A stretch of 64,000 nt of DNA from positions 6,631,501-6,695,500 of the forward strand of contig NZ_AP023441.1 of assembly GCF_019976755.1 (NCBI RefSeq), given 5' to 3'. Shown here in pieces: positions 8,851 through 17,990 of this stretch (position 1 is the first letter of the stretch; each line of letters opens with the position of its first letter). The DNA comes from Nostoc sp. MS1 (lineage in GTDB: Bacteria; Cyanobacteriota; Cyanobacteriia; Cyanobacteriales; Nostocaceae). The notes under the pieces were generated by a model. The model was given only the letters and a program-made list of their open reading frames with translations. It did no database searches and had not been told where the DNA came from. The position numbers and the translations under genes are program-made.

Positions 8851-9390
8851 ATGATTGAAATCCTAGCGACGCTTTCTGCCTCTGCGGCAGCAGGCATGAG
8901 AATAGCTATACCCTTATTAATTATGGGATTATTGCAGGGGAGTAACTACTGGTCAAACGTGCCTGTTTTATCCAATATTTCCGCACCTTTTCTGTTAGGT
9001 TGCTTAATCAGTTGGTCATTAGTAGAATTGTTTGCTTCCAAAAGACTATGGGGTCAAAGAATTTTACAAATAATTCAGTTATTCTTATCTCCCCTTGTAG
9101 GGGCAATTATGGGTTTGGCGGTGGTTTCAGCTACCACAACCCCCAATTGGCTAATTATTTTAATAGGAAGTTCACTAGCCTTAGTTCTTCAGTTAGTGCA
9201 AGTCGGCTGGTTTTATCGCCTGCGTGGTTTGCCACTGTGGGCTGTTTTTCTACAAGATATGCTATGTGTGGCTTTAGTGCTTTTTGCCTTTGATGCTCCC
9301 TGGCAAGGAGGAGTTATTGCTTTAATCCTGCTGTGGTTTGCAGTTCGCAGTGCTAAAGAGTGGTATCAATGGTATCACAATAGATTGTAG
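8851..9390 (+). CDS. DUF4126-like integral membrane protein
   Basis: A 179-residue, very hydrophobic protein with about five membrane-spanning segments (roughly residues 5-30, 42-62, 75-95, 100-120 and 135-168). The N-terminal ATLSASAAAGMRIAIPLLIMGLL resembles the glycine/alanine-rich opening of the DUF4126 family, whose function is unknown. It ends with a basic, aromatic tail (EWYQWYHNRL). It stands alone, with a convergent secreted-protein gene beyond a shared hairpin. The assignment to DUF4126 is from pattern memory; membrane location is read directly from the sequence. Confidence 0.65.
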   Translation: MIEILATLSASAAAGMRIAIPLLIMGLLQGSNYWSNVPVLSNISAPFLLGCLISWSLVELFASKRLWGQRILQIIQLFLSPLVGAIMGLAVVSATTTPNWLIILIGSSLALVLQLVQVGWFYRLRGLPLWAVFLQDMLCVALVLFAFDAPWQGGVIALILLWFAVRSAKEWYQWYHNRL

Positions 9391-9487
9391 GGTATAAGAA
9401 GATTTTAGATTGAACCATATAAAATTCAAATTCCAGCATAACTGGAGATTGGTAAGTAGAAGGACTAAATTAAACTTAACTTGAGAG

Positions 9488-9560
9488 CGCCGGGTTTCGA
9501 TACTTCTCTACGAGACGCTAACGCGAACTACAAAGCTCAGTGACCACTGCGCTCAACCCT
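9488..9560. repeat. GC-rich dispersed repeat
   Basis: Contains ACTTCTCTACGAGACGCTAA and flanking GAGCGC...GCGCTC arms. Relatives of the core (cgtagagaagt, acgggacgctacgcgaac) recur at 41325-41405, 51418-51455 and 53408-53490. It is non-coding and typical of the interspersed palindromic repeats of Nostoc genomes. Confidence 0.6.
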
Positions 9561-9662
9561 CTTCTAATAAGGTTAACGAGCATTGAACGTAGTCTAAATG
9601 CGTCTTATAAATAATTGTGTCCACCTACTTAACATAATTATTCAAAACTGTTAATTAAAATG

Positions 9663-9693
9663 AGGGTAAAGAAATTCAAAACTTCTTTACCCT
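9663..9693. terminator. Strong hairpin between convergent genes
   Basis: Perfect 11-bp stem AGGGTAAAGAA/TTCTTTACCCT with a 9-nt loop, lying between the ends of the membrane-protein gene (+) and the secreted-protein gene (-). Probably a bidirectional terminator; the minus-strand side is followed by CATTTTAATT. Confidence 0.6.
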
Positions 9694-9722
9694 GAAAATC
9701 ACTTAATTAAGTTTCAAAGCAA

Positions 9723-10352
9723 TTAATACACTTGAAACTGAGCTAAACCGTAGGGAATTTCTCGATTGAAACCAGTGTAACCACCAGCTAATTCATAATT
9801 GAAGGTACTCTTGGAAGGATAAGGATAACCAAATGCCAAATCTGTTAGGGCGATTTCTAGAGTACTACCAGGGGCAACAGGTTGAGCAAAATTAACTCTA
9901 ACTTTGTCGCCTTCTCTGGTAACTTTAGCTTGAATGTTTTGACCAGATTGATCTGTAACGGTGATATTATCGCCAATAGAAATATAATCTGGTGGCAAAA
10001 TTGTTACATAAGTTAAAGGCTGACTACCTGTATACAAACTAATGTAATTAGCATCGCGTAATGCGCTTGTACCTTTAATTCGTGGCGCACTATAGGTAGC
10101 GTCGGCTGAGGGTGTTGTTGGTTGAATCTGAGTTCCTGGTTGAACGGCTGGTGTTTGAGTATCGGGTATTTGAGTTCCTGGTGCTGGAGTATTGGGTGTT
10201 TGAGTTCCTGGTGTTTGGCGTTCTCCTGGTGTTTGGAGTTCTGGTGATTGAGTTCCTGGTGTTTGTGGACTATCTTGTGTTTGGGCTAAAGCTGGTAGAC
10301 TAGTAGCTGCGATCGCTAAACCTAAAGTTGATAACCAAAGTAATTTCTTCAT
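9723..10352 (-). CDS. Secreted protein with Pro/Thr/Gln-rich repeat linker
   Basis: A 209-residue exported protein. The signal peptide is clear (MKKLLWLSTLGLAIAATSLPALAQ, cleavage after ALA). It is followed by a low-complexity linker of QTPGTQ/PDTQTPA units (about residues 25-75) and a globular beta-rich domain (about 85-209) with ITVTDQSGQNIQAKVTREGDKVRVNF. The start is placed at 10352 because a CGAGGAG ribosome site lies just upstream; a further ATG nine codons earlier lacks one. I do not recognise the C-terminal domain family. The linker suggests a periplasmic or surface protein held away from an anchor. Function unknown. Confidence 0.75.
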   Translation of the reverse strand: MKKLLWLSTLGLAIAATSLPALAQTQDSPQTPGTQSPELQTPGERQTPGTQTPNTPAPGTQIPDTQTPAVQPGTQIQPTTPSADATYSAPRIKGTSALRDANYISLYTGSQPLTYVTILPPDYISIGDNITVTDQSGQNIQAKVTREGDKVRVNFAQPVAPGSTLEIALTDLAFGYPYPSKSTFNYELAGGYTGFNREIPYGLAQFQVY

Positions 10353-10526
10353 TGTCAATCTCCTCGTAAATACACTCAATCAGGATTAACGCAATTTATA
10401 AGTCAAATTAAATTCACATTAAAAAATATCAGCGCTTAATACGTCTTGCTAATGGGATATTTGCATTGTCAAGCTTAAGCCTGTATTCCTAAACTTTTGA
10501 GAGAATTTCTACTATTCTTTAGACAT

Positions 10527-10565
10527 AAAAAATCGGACATTGAATATTCATCAATACCCGATTTT
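10527..10565 (-). terminator. hemH terminator
   Basis: On the minus strand an AAAATCGG/CCGATTTT stem with a 21-nt loop is followed by TTTTTT, 45 bp downstream of the hemH stop. It fits a rho-independent terminator. Confidence 0.7.
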
Positions 10566-10609
10566 CAATTGTTTTTTACTATGATCAATTACCCATTACC
10601 CATTACCAA

Positions 10610-11776
10610 TCACTGCAAAAGTCCTACCATATGTAGTAGACCATGACCTGTAATCAGCTCGATCATCAGAGCAATAAAACCTAGCATAGCAATCCGTCCA
10701 TTCCATACTTCAGCGCTAGTTGTCATACCCCATTCCCAACTTTCTGGAGGATACATTTTCACCCGTTTCTTCATTTGGGCGGCTTGGGAAAGTTTAAAAC
10801 TGGGTTGATTGAGTGCATCAATTACCAAGTCTGCCAAAGCGCGAATAAATAACGGATGGGTATTAGGTGCGGGTACACGCCGGAAGTTGTGTATTCCTGC
10901 TTCCTCGGCTATTTCTCGATACTCAATGTCAATTTCTTGTAACGTCTCGATATGTTCGGAGACGAAACTAATAGGTACAACTACTAAATCTTTCACACCT
11001 TGCGCCCCTAGTTCTTTGAGCGCATCTTCAGTATATGGTTGTAGCCATTCAACAGGGCCGACGCGACTCTGGTAAGCTAAGGTATGAGCATTTGGACGAT
11101 TGAGGGTTTGCATAATTAATGCAGTACATTCCTCGATTTCCTGTTGGTAGGGGTCGCCAGCTTCTTCTACATAGCTTTTGGGTACACCGTGGGCGCTGAA
11201 AAAGACATGAACCTCATCAGGATTGGGGAACTGGTCTAATTCTTGCCTGATGAGTTCCGCCATTGATTTTAAATAATTTGGCTGTTTGTACCAGGAGGGA
11301 ATTACAGTATATTCAAGACGTTGTAGATTGGGGTCTTCTTGCCACAGTCTTTCTAATAAACGGAAACTAGAACCACTGGTGCTTATGGAAAATTGGGGAT
11401 ATAAGGGCAGAATAACTAAATTATCGATGTTGTCTTGAGCTATGAGAGCGATCGCTTCCTCAGTGTAAGGATGCCAATAACGCATTCCTACATAAATATT
11501 GGCTTCGTGTCCTAATTGGTGCAACTGTTCTTTTAAAGCTTCTCCTTGGGCTTCCGTAATTCGCCGCAGTGGAGAACCACCACCTATTTGCTTATAGTTT
11601 TCTTGAGAAGTCTTAGTGCGCCGAGATGCAATAAACCAAGCCAGGGGTTTTTGCAACCATTTAAATGGCAGGCGTATAATTTCTGGATCAGAAAATAGGT
11701 TAAATAAAAACGGGCTTACATCCTCCAGCTTATCGGGGCCACCGAGATTGAGTAATAATACGCCTACACGACCCAT
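10610..11776 (-). CDS. hemH: Ferrochelatase with C-terminal chlorophyll-binding (CAB) domain
   Basis: Inserts Fe2+ into protoporphyrin IX, the last step of heme synthesis. The 388-residue protein begins MGRVGVLLLNLGGPDKLEDV and carries the catalytic His in FFSAHGVPKSYVE plus the later LVVVPISFVSEHIETL segment. The last 45 residues form a single membrane helix with the light-harvesting-like motif EVWNGRIAMLGF, joined by a proline-containing linker (KMYPPESWEW). This tail is characteristic of cyanobacterial and plastid ferrochelatases and is thought to bind pigment and tie the enzyme to thylakoids or chlorophyll supply. Length agrees with cyanobacterial HemH. It is monocistronic, with its own terminator. 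Confidence 0.97.
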   Translation of the reverse strand: MGRVGVLLLNLGGPDKLEDVSPFLFNLFSDPEIIRLPFKWLQKPLAWFIASRRTKTSQENYKQIGGGSPLRRITEAQGEALKEQLHQLGHEANIYVGMRYWHPYTEEAIALIAQDNIDNLVILPLYPQFSISTSGSSFRLLERLWQEDPNLQRLEYTVIPSWYKQPNYLKSMAELIRQELDQFPNPDEVHVFFSAHGVPKSYVEEAGDPYQQEIEECTALIMQTLNRPNAHTLAYQSRVGPVEWLQPYTEDALKELGAQGVKDLVVVPISFVSEHIETLQEIDIEYREIAEEAGIHNFRRVPAPNTHPLFIRALADLVIDALNQPSFKLSQAAQMKKRVKMYPPESWEWGMTTSAEVWNGRIAMLGFIALMIELITGHGLLHMVGLLQ

Positions 11777-11869
11777 AGCAGTTATTTTCCCCCAACCTTT
11801 TCAGATTTTTTACTAATGTTAACAATATATCTTTATTAAATATAAAGCTTAACAGTTAGGAATAGCACA

Positions 11870-12502
11870 ATGGCAACAATTTTCAGAGACTTAAGTTATC
11901 GCTATCAGTGGCTATACGATTCTATATCTCGTGTAGCCGCGCTCAGTGTGGGTGGAGAAGGCAAATTTCGTAAATTAGCCTTGCAAGATTTAACGATACA
12001 GCAGAATACTGCCGTACTAGATGTTTGTTGTGGTAGTGGTCAAGCAACGCAATTCTTAGTGAAATATTCACAAAACGTAACAGGTTTGGATGCTTCTCCC
12101 TTATCTTTGCGACGAGCAAAGCAGAATGTACCCCAGGCTAATTATGTAGAAGCTTTTGCGGAAAAAATGCCTTTTCCAGACAATCAGTTTGATATAGTGC
12201 ATATCAGCGCCGCCTTACATGAAATGCAGCCGCAACAATTAAGAGAAATTGTTCAAGAAATTTATCGAGTGTTGAAACCAGGAGGAGTTTTTACCTTGGT
12301 AGATTTTCACTCACCTACCAATCCCATATTTTGGCCTGGGTTGACGGTATTTTTACTCCTATTTGAGACAGAGACAGCTTGGCAGTTATTAAAAACTGAT
12401 TTAGCTGGTTTATTGAGTAAAATTGGTTTTGAAGTGAACAAATCAACCTTGTATGCGGGAGGGAGTTTGCAGGTAATTCAAGCAAATAAACTTAGTCATT
12501 AA
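11870..12502 (+). CDS. Class I SAM-dependent methyltransferase (UbiE-like)
   Basis: The 210-residue protein has the SAM-binding motif I VLDVCCGSGQATQFL (about residues 49-63), the acidic GLDASPLSL motif, and the post-motif FDIVHISAALHEM. This arrangement is that of the UbiE/COQ5-type methyltransferases (Methyltransf_11). The substrate cannot be told from the sequence; a hydrophobic stretch near residue 145 (FWPGLTVFLLLF) may contact a lipid or quinone-like substrate. The ATG at 11870 follows a weak TAGGAA site. It lies divergent from hemH with 93 bp between, so the two may share a regulatory region. Confidence 0.85.
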   Translation: MATIFRDLSYRYQWLYDSISRVAALSVGGEGKFRKLALQDLTIQQNTAVLDVCCGSGQATQFLVKYSQNVTGLDASPLSLRRAKQNVPQANYVEAFAEKMPFPDNQFDIVHISAALHEMQPQQLREIVQEIYRVLKPGGVFTLVDFHSPTNPIFWPGLTVFLLLFETETAWQLLKTDLAGLLSKIGFEVNKSTLYAGGSLQVIQANKLSH

Positions 12503-12721
12503 TCAGATCAAGTTCGGTTAAACAATTATCATATCGTGGGGGCTGGTAATTGCTAATCGGTAATAGGTAATGGCTCAAAACAATTACCTATTACCAATTA
12601 AAAAAACATAAGTAATTAGCTGAAACTGATATTATTTCCTGGTTAAATTCATATTTAACGATTAAATTACGATATTTTAGTGAAACGCGACTCTATTTTA
12701 TATCAAATATTTATACACTAA

Positions 12722-14154
12722 CAGGACTTACGCAACTGGCACAATGCGATTGCTTTGAGCACCAGTGAAGCGAGGCACTAGTTGATAGTACATAGGTATT
12801 AATTAAATCTGATTTTGAAAGCTTTGTCTTCGTATTAGAAGTCGCTATCTTAGAAGCACTATTGAAACGAAATATTCATGAGAAAATAGGTAGAGGTTGT
12901 ATTAAATAAATTTTGCTAAGGATAATGAGATTTACTAAACTTAGTTACTGCCAATATTTATTAAGTAGTCACATTAATTATACAATTACCAATTTAGCAG
13001 AGCATTTAGAGAGTATTAGTCATGATGCAATTAACTATTATTTGAGAAGAGAAAAATTAACACCTCGTTTACTATGGGATAACGTGAAAGAAGTAGTTGA
13101 GCCTGATGACAATGGTTACATAATATTTGATGATAGCGTTTTAGATAAAAGGTATTCCGAAGAAATAGAAATAGTCAGGAGACAATATAGTGGTAATGAG
13201 CATGGTGTCCTGAAAGGCATTGGTGTAGTTAGTTGCTTGTATGTCAACCCTACACTTCAAAGATTTTGGGTCATAGATTATCGAATTTTTAATCCTGATG
13301 TCGATGGTAAAACCAAGATAGACCATGTGAAAGACATGCTTCAAAGTCTTGTGTATCATAAGCTTTTACCATTTGATACTGTTTTGATGGATACATGGTA
13401 TGCGGTACACAGTCTTATGCTATATATTGATAGCTTAGACAAAATTTATTATTGCCCTTTAAAAAATAATCGTTTAGTTGATGATACATTTGGTCAAGAA
13501 AAATATAAACGAATTGAATTATTAGAATGGCACCAAGAAGAATTAGAGTGTGGTAAAATAATAAAAATTAAAGGGTTCCCAGCTAATAAAAAAGTGAAAC
13601 TATTCCGAGTTACTGTTTCTACCAACAGAACGGATTATGTCGCCACTAACGATTTATCTCAAAGTTCTACGGATGTTGTACAAAAGGTGTGTAAAATTCG
13701 TTGGAAAATAGAGGAGTTTCACAGAGAAATTAAACAACTAACTGGCATTGAATCTTGTCAGTGTCGAAAAGCTAGACTCCAAAGAAATCATATTGCTTGT
13801 GCAATGTTGGTTTGGGTTAGGTTAAAGAATTTAGCCTATGGGACTGGCCAAACTATCTATCAAATTAAGCATAACTTGCTTTCTAATTATGGCTCTTGCG
13901 TTGGTTTTATGGTAAGGCATTAAAATAGCCGTTTTATAGAAAGGCTCAAAAATATAAAATCCAGTCATAGCAAGGAATATAAGCTCTGACTAGATTTTAT
14001 TTATTATTCGACTCCATAAAAGGAACTGAAGAGCCCTAATTATTTAATTCAGCAACTGAAACGCCCAAGTATTCTTATATGCTTGGTTTGATTTAAATTA
14101 TCGCGTGTCAGGGTCGCGCCCTGCCCGCTATTTGTGCCAGTTGCGTAAGTCCTG
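12722..14154 (+). mobile_element. Complete IS701-like insertion sequence
   Basis: The ends are 23-bp perfect inverted repeats (CAGGACTTACGCAACTGGCA inward at 12722, its complement ending at 14154). They are flanked by a direct repeat ACTAA at 12717-12721 and 14155-14159, whose last four bases CTAA fit the YTAR target duplication of the IS701 family. Length is 1,433 bp with one transposase gene. Intact ends, an intact gene and a clean duplication suggest recent insertion. It lies between the two methyltransferase genes and breaks no visible gene. Confidence 0.9.
12925..13923 (+). CDS. IS701-like DDE transposase
   Basis: The product is about 332 residues. Acidic residues of an RNase H-fold transposase are visible in IIFDDSVLDK (first Asp) and FDTVLMDTWYA (second Asp). 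The C-terminal signature KIRWKIEEFHREIKQLTG has the R-x3-E-x6-K spacing of the IS4 superfamily, to which IS701 belongs. The ATG at 12925 is preferred to a TTG four codons earlier because AAGGA lies directly upstream. The reading frame is undamaged and occupies most of the element. A hairpin ending in TTTTATTTATT follows the gene inside the right end. Confidence 0.85.
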   Translation: MRFTKLSYCQYLLSSHINYTITNLAEHLESISHDAINYYLRREKLTPRLLWDNVKEVVEPDDNGYIIFDDSVLDKRYSEEIEIVRRQYSGNEHGVLKGIGVVSCLYVNPTLQRFWVIDYRIFNPDVDGKTKIDHVKDMLQSLVYHKLLPFDTVLMDTWYAVHSLMLYIDSLDKIYYCPLKNNRLVDDTFGQEKYKRIELLEWHQEELECGKIIKIKGFPANKKVKLFRVTVSTNRTDYVATNDLSQSSTDVVQKVCKIRWKIEEFHREIKQLTGIESCQCRKARLQRNHIACAMLVWVRLKNLAYGTGQTIYQIKHNLLSNYGSCVGFMVRH

Positions 14155-14275
14155 ACTAAATAAATATAAAGGCAAAATTAGGCAAGCAAAAAGACGACCG
14201 CCGCAGTCTGGACAACAACGCGATCACCTTTTGTGAATCCCAACTCCATAAAGAGGCAGGAAACTTCTATTATGA

Positions 14276-15037
14276 CTAACTAGTTTTAGTTGATGGTTTG
14301 TGGCAGACAAAGTATGCTCGGCCTACTTGTCCAGGGATACTCAAATCTTTCTCAGCGTCATAAACCTGAATTTGTGTGAAGCCAGCTTGGGTGAGAGCCG
14401 ACTCGATATTAGCTCTAGCGTGGTACTTTTGACGTAAAGTCATATCAGAACGCAGCCAAGAGGTTTCCTTCTGGGTAAAAACGGTGAGTGTGGTTTCTGC
14501 TCTACCGCTTTCTTCGTTATAGTTGGCACGCCCAATCCAGGCATAGTCTTTTTCCACAACCCCAACAGAACCTTTCCACGCTTTTTGGAAGCGTTCTTCC
14601 AAGTTCATATCCAGCAAAAAAACGCCACCATCTAATAGGGCAGCAAACACGTTTTGAAAAGTGCAGGTGATATCCTCAAGATGCAGCAGATGGTTAAGCG
14701 AGTCAGAGGCTGAAACGATGCCGTTGAAGCTAGGAGGAAGTGAGAAAGTACGGGCATCGTCTAGGATGAAGTCACTTTCTGGTGAATTAATCTTTGCGTA
14801 TTGCAGCATCTGTGCAGAACCGTCGAGACCGGTGACTTGATAGCCTCTGTTTCTCAGTTTTTGAACCAGTTGACCTGTGCCACAGCACAAGTCGAGGATA
14901 TGCGTGCCTTGAGGGATATAGGGCAGAAATAATTTTTCGAGGGCAGGCCAACAGACGTTAATTAGCAACGGTCCCCAGTATTCGTTGTAAATTCGTGCAA
15001 TTGGATCGTAATCAACGTAGCGATCTGGTTTAGACAT
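14276..15037 (-). CDS. Class I SAM-dependent methyltransferase
   Basis: A 253-residue soluble enzyme. Motif I is HILDLCCGTGQLVQKLRNRG (about residues 44-63), followed by GYQVTGLDGSAQMLQYAK and the acidic ILDDARTFSLP, then SDSLNHLL. This is the Methyltransf_25/11 fold with the usual order of strands. The opening DPIARIYNEYW is common in cyanobacterial methyltransferases of this group. The C-terminal half (TTLTVFTQKETSWLRSDMTLRQKYHA) should form a substrate lid. Substrate unknown. It is monocistronic, converging on the IS701-like element. Confidence 0.85.
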   Translation of the reverse strand: MSKPDRYVDYDPIARIYNEYWGPLLINVCWPALEKLFLPYIPQGTHILDLCCGTGQLVQKLRNRGYQVTGLDGSAQMLQYAKINSPESDFILDDARTFSLPPSFNGIVSASDSLNHLLHLEDITCTFQNVFAALLDGGVFLLDMNLEERFQKAWKGSVGVVEKDYAWIGRANYNEESGRAETTLTVFTQKETSWLRSDMTLRQKYHARANIESALTQAGFTQIQVYDAEKDLSIPGQVGRAYFVCHKPSTKTS

Positions 15038-15711
15038 AAGAGGTAGAACTTCTAAACTTAGTTAACAGTTTTCAATCAGCAGTTCAATGCTGAATCGCAC
15101 AGAAGGGATATTTACTACAAGAACATACTAACCGAGTGTCACGCTCGAAAACGTGAAACCTCTCGCTTTGCAGGGTGTTGGGGATAGGTCAATTGACGGT
15201 TGCTCAATTACTGCACTAGTCCGATATTCTTGCAGGTTTTAGAAAAGTCTTTACCCTCCTAATCTAGCTTTCCTTTTACATGAAAAATATTAATTGAATA
15301 GCAATCCGATTTCAATCCTAGTTAAGACACTTAAGAAGACAGTTAAGACATTTAAGAAAAAGATTTTCGAAACTGAGCTATTTATTAATCAATCCACTGT
15401 AAAATCTTTAAATTGAGTGCTGATTAATTTACTTCTACATCGGAAACCGCCGCATCATTTGGGACAAAGCTACAGCCTCCCCATGCGGTGTATACACGAC
15501 CTCACCCGACATCGCAATCACAATCCTCTCCTTCCTAGCCCACTCAAACCAAGCCTTCGCCTCTGACTTGACCTGTTAGTTTTCCTCATTAAAACAGTCA
15601 ACAGTAAACAGTCCTGGCGGCGTATACTGGGGGATTTAAAAGAGCCACCAACGCCTACCACTAACTAGTGGGGGACTTAAACCCTCTTATTTAACTGATA
15701 ACTGATAACTG
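15038..15711. other. Intergenic region with a gene relic and heptamer repeats
   Basis: About 670 bp between two leftward genes. It contains the relic at 15435-15575, short ttgacag/gataact-type repeats near 15590-15710, and otherwise no coding frame. Nothing else recognisable was seen. Confidence 0.5.
15435..15575 (-). pseudogene. C-terminal relic of an unknown protein
   Basis: A 46-codon open stretch ends at TAG 15435-15437 and reads QVKSEAKAWFEWARKERIVI then AMSGEVVYTPHGEAVALSQM. It is bounded upstream by an in-frame TAA (15576-15578). Its base composition is coding-like and more GC-rich than the flanks, but there is no start codon or ribosome site, so it is probably the leftover 3' end of a lost gene. 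Family not recognised. Confidence 0.45.
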
Positions 15712-17112
15712 TTAAATTAAACCCATAACTGTACGGTAATGTTGCTCAATTTGCTCGACGGTTTGAGATTGGCGTTTATTAACCCATTCACTCAAATTAA
15801 ATAGTTCTTCTCGCAATTTATCAAAGTTGATTGTCGTTACTTGATGATTGGCGACAATTTGTTTGCCATTGACCCAAGCACTATTAACAACATTGCTAGG
15901 ACGACCTAATACTAATAAACCAATGGGATCTGTACGGGGCAGTAATGATAAATTGGTGAGGTCATACATGACTAAATCGGCTTGTTTGCCTACAGTGATA
16001 GAACCGAGTTTGTCAGCTAGATTTAATCCTTTAACGCCACCTAAAGATGCCATTTCTACTGCTTGTATAGGTGTAATCCATTGACGATAATCGAAGTCGG
16101 TAACGTTATGTAAAATAGAACCAATTTTGATGGCTTCTAACAAATCTTGGGAATCATTACTCGAAGCACCATCACAACCAAAAGTAACATTTATCCCTGC
16201 TTGGCGATATTTTAAAATAGGGGCGATACCACTACCTAAGCGTAAATTACTCAAGGGGTTGTGAACGACTGTAGATTGAGTTTCGGCAAGGATGGCGATA
16301 TCGGCATCATTTAACCAGACACAATGTGCCAAGGAAGTGCGATCGCCTAAATAACCAATCTGTTTAAGATGGGTAACAGCACTATAACCGTATTTTTCCT
16401 GGGCGAGTTTTTCTTGAGCTTTGGTTTCTAATAAATGAGAGTGACGACATAAATTATAGCGATCGCTTAACTCAATACACCCCTCAAATAAAGCATCAGT
16501 ACACAACTGAATCCCAGTAGGTGCAACTAAAATATTTATACCTTCCTCTGGACGATGGTACTGTTTCACCGCTTCCTCTATCAAGTCTAAAGTGGCTTGT
16601 GTAGAACGGAAAAAAGGTTCATGGGTTTGGCTAGACTCCCCAGAGGGTAGCCCGGCTGTGAGGGATTCATCTTGAATTAAGGGGGCTACAAACGCCCGTA
16701 TCCCCACCTCTTTGTAAGCGCGGACTGCACAGGCGATAGTTTCCAATTCTTGCCCAGGAATCAACACCAGATGATCAACTACACTTGTTCCCCCGGAAAG
16801 TAAAGTTTCCACAGCCGTACCCAAGGCGCTGAGATAAACCTTCTCTGTATCTATCGGGGCAAAATCATACAGTTCCGCCAGCCATAACTCCAACGGATAA
16901 GCAGACATTACCCCTCTTTGCCACATCTCCGATGAATGCGTGTGGGCGTTGACGAAACCGGGCAGTAACAGCTTATTTTGACCATCAATAGGATTCCCCA
17001 CAACCTCTAAATTAGGGGCAATGGCGGCGATTTTACCGTCTACTACCTGCACATCAGTAGTGGTATACCCATCATCAGTAGCCAGCAAAACATTTTTGAT
17101 AGTAAAACTCAT
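15712..17112 (-). CDS. Amidohydrolase (ATZ/TRZ, SsnA-like deaminase family)
   Basis: A metal-dependent hydrolase of 466 residues. The TIM-barrel metal ligands are visible in order: HTHSS (His57, His59), CRHSHLLET, SLAHCVWLND and FGCDGASSND (Asp). The N- and C-terminal beta segments of composite amidohydrolases are present (LLLPGFVNAH; KQADLVMYDL). The family includes chlorohydrolases and deaminases of triazines, guanine, cytosine and S-adenosylhomocysteine. Sequence alone does not fix the substrate. It is divergent, with 83 bp between starts, from a cysteine hydrolase and a cupin gene, which suggests a shared task in breaking down a nitrogenous compound. Confidence 0.88.
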   Translation of the reverse strand: MSFTIKNVLLATDDGYTTTDVQVVDGKIAAIAPNLEVVGNPIDGQNKLLLPGFVNAHTHSSEMWQRGVMSAYPLELWLAELYDFAPIDTEKVYLSALGTAVETLLSGGTSVVDHLVLIPGQELETIACAVRAYKEVGIRAFVAPLIQDESLTAGLPSGESSQTHEPFFRSTQATLDLIEEAVKQYHRPEEGINILVAPTGIQLCTDALFEGCIELSDRYNLCRHSHLLETKAQEKLAQEKYGYSAVTHLKQIGYLGDRTSLAHCVWLNDADIAILAETQSTVVHNPLSNLRLGSGIAPILKYRQAGINVTFGCDGASSNDSQDLLEAIKIGSILHNVTDFDYRQWITPIQAVEMASLGGVKGLNLADKLGSITVGKQADLVMYDLTNLSLLPRTDPIGLLVLGRPSNVVNSAWVNGKQIVANHQVTTINFDKLREELFNLSEWVNKRQSQTVEQIEQHYRTVMGLI

Positions 17113-17195
17113 AGCTTTTAACCTTAGTTAAGTAATTAAACGCTCAATATGATTTCAGGGTACAAAATAGTAATTGTGTTGGGCATGGCAATTTT

Positions 17196-17990
17196 ATGGA
17201 TCAGTCTTTACGCACATTAGGTATAGCACCGAATGCTTGGATGGTGAATCAAGCGATCGCAGATATCACTCGTCCGCAAAAGACCCCACAACCTGTTATA
17301 TTATCAACCCAAACCAAAACTCTACGCCTAGACTTGGCAAAAACCGCCGTCCTCGTCATTGATATGCAAAACGACTTCTGTCACCCTGATGGTTGGTTGG
17401 CGCATATTGGCGTAGATGTGACACCAGCCCGTAAACCTATCGAACCTTTAAATATTTTACTGCCCCAATTGCGTGCGGTTGGTGTGCCTGTAATTTGGTT
17501 GAATTGGGGTAATCGTGCCGACTTAGCAAATATTTACGCCAATGTGCTTCATGTTTACAATCCTACAGGGGATGGGGTGGGGTTAGGCGATCGCTTACCT
17601 AAAAACGGTGCTAGAGTACTTATGGCAGGTAGTTGGGCGGCCGCAGTCGTAGACGAACTCCAGCCATTACCAGAAGATATTCTTGTGGACAAGTACCGTA
17701 TGAGTGGCTTCTGGGATACGCCTTTAGATAGTATTTTACGAAACCTGGGAATTACCACATTATTATTTACTGGAGTCAACGCTGATCAATGCGTCATGAC
17801 TACCCTATCTGATGCCAACTTCCTGGGTTATGACTGCATTTTATTACAAGATTGCACTGCTACAACTTCTCCCGATTATTGTTGGTTAGCGACGTTATAT
17901 AACGTCAAACAATGCTTTGGTTTTGTGAGTGATTCTCAAGCAATTTTCACAGCCCTCAATCATCCTGACATTACAGGAGGGGATAAATAA
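17196..17990 (+). CDS. Isochorismatase-family cysteine hydrolase (RutB-like)
   Basis: The 264-residue enzyme carries the family's catalytic triad: Asp in AVLVIDMQNDF, Lys in ILVDKYRMSGFWDTPLD and Cys in GVNADQCVMTTLSD. These proteins hydrolyse C-N bonds of small amides such as ureidoacrylate, nicotinamide or biuret. The SGFWDTPLDSILRNLGI segment is most like RutB-type amidohydrolases. An N-terminal extension of about 45 residues precedes the core. The stop (TAA 17988-17990) touches the ATG of the cupin gene, so the two are translationally coupled. The neighbouring divergent amidohydrolase supports a catabolic role; the substrate is not known. Confidence 0.85.
   Translation: MDQSLRTLGIAPNAWMVNQAIADITRPQKTPQPVILSTQTKTLRLDLAKTAVLVIDMQNDFCHPDGWLAHIGVDVTPARKPIEPLNILLPQLRAVGVPVIWLNWGNRADLANIYANVLHVYNPTGDGVGLGDRLPKNGARVLMAGSWAAAVVDELQPLPEDILVDKYRMSGFWDTPLDSILRNLGITTLLFTGVNADQCVMTTLSDANFLGYDCILLQDCTATTSPDYCWLATLYNVKQCFGFVSDSQAIFTALNHPDITGGDK

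Noticed and set aside
10112..10303. Open frame on the plus strand rich in Val, Phe and Leu
   Set aside because: It is the antisense of the TPGTQ repeat linker in the secreted-protein gene.
12722..14154. Transposon that disrupted a gene
   Set aside because: Flanking sequence on both sides is non-coding and joins without restoring any reading frame.
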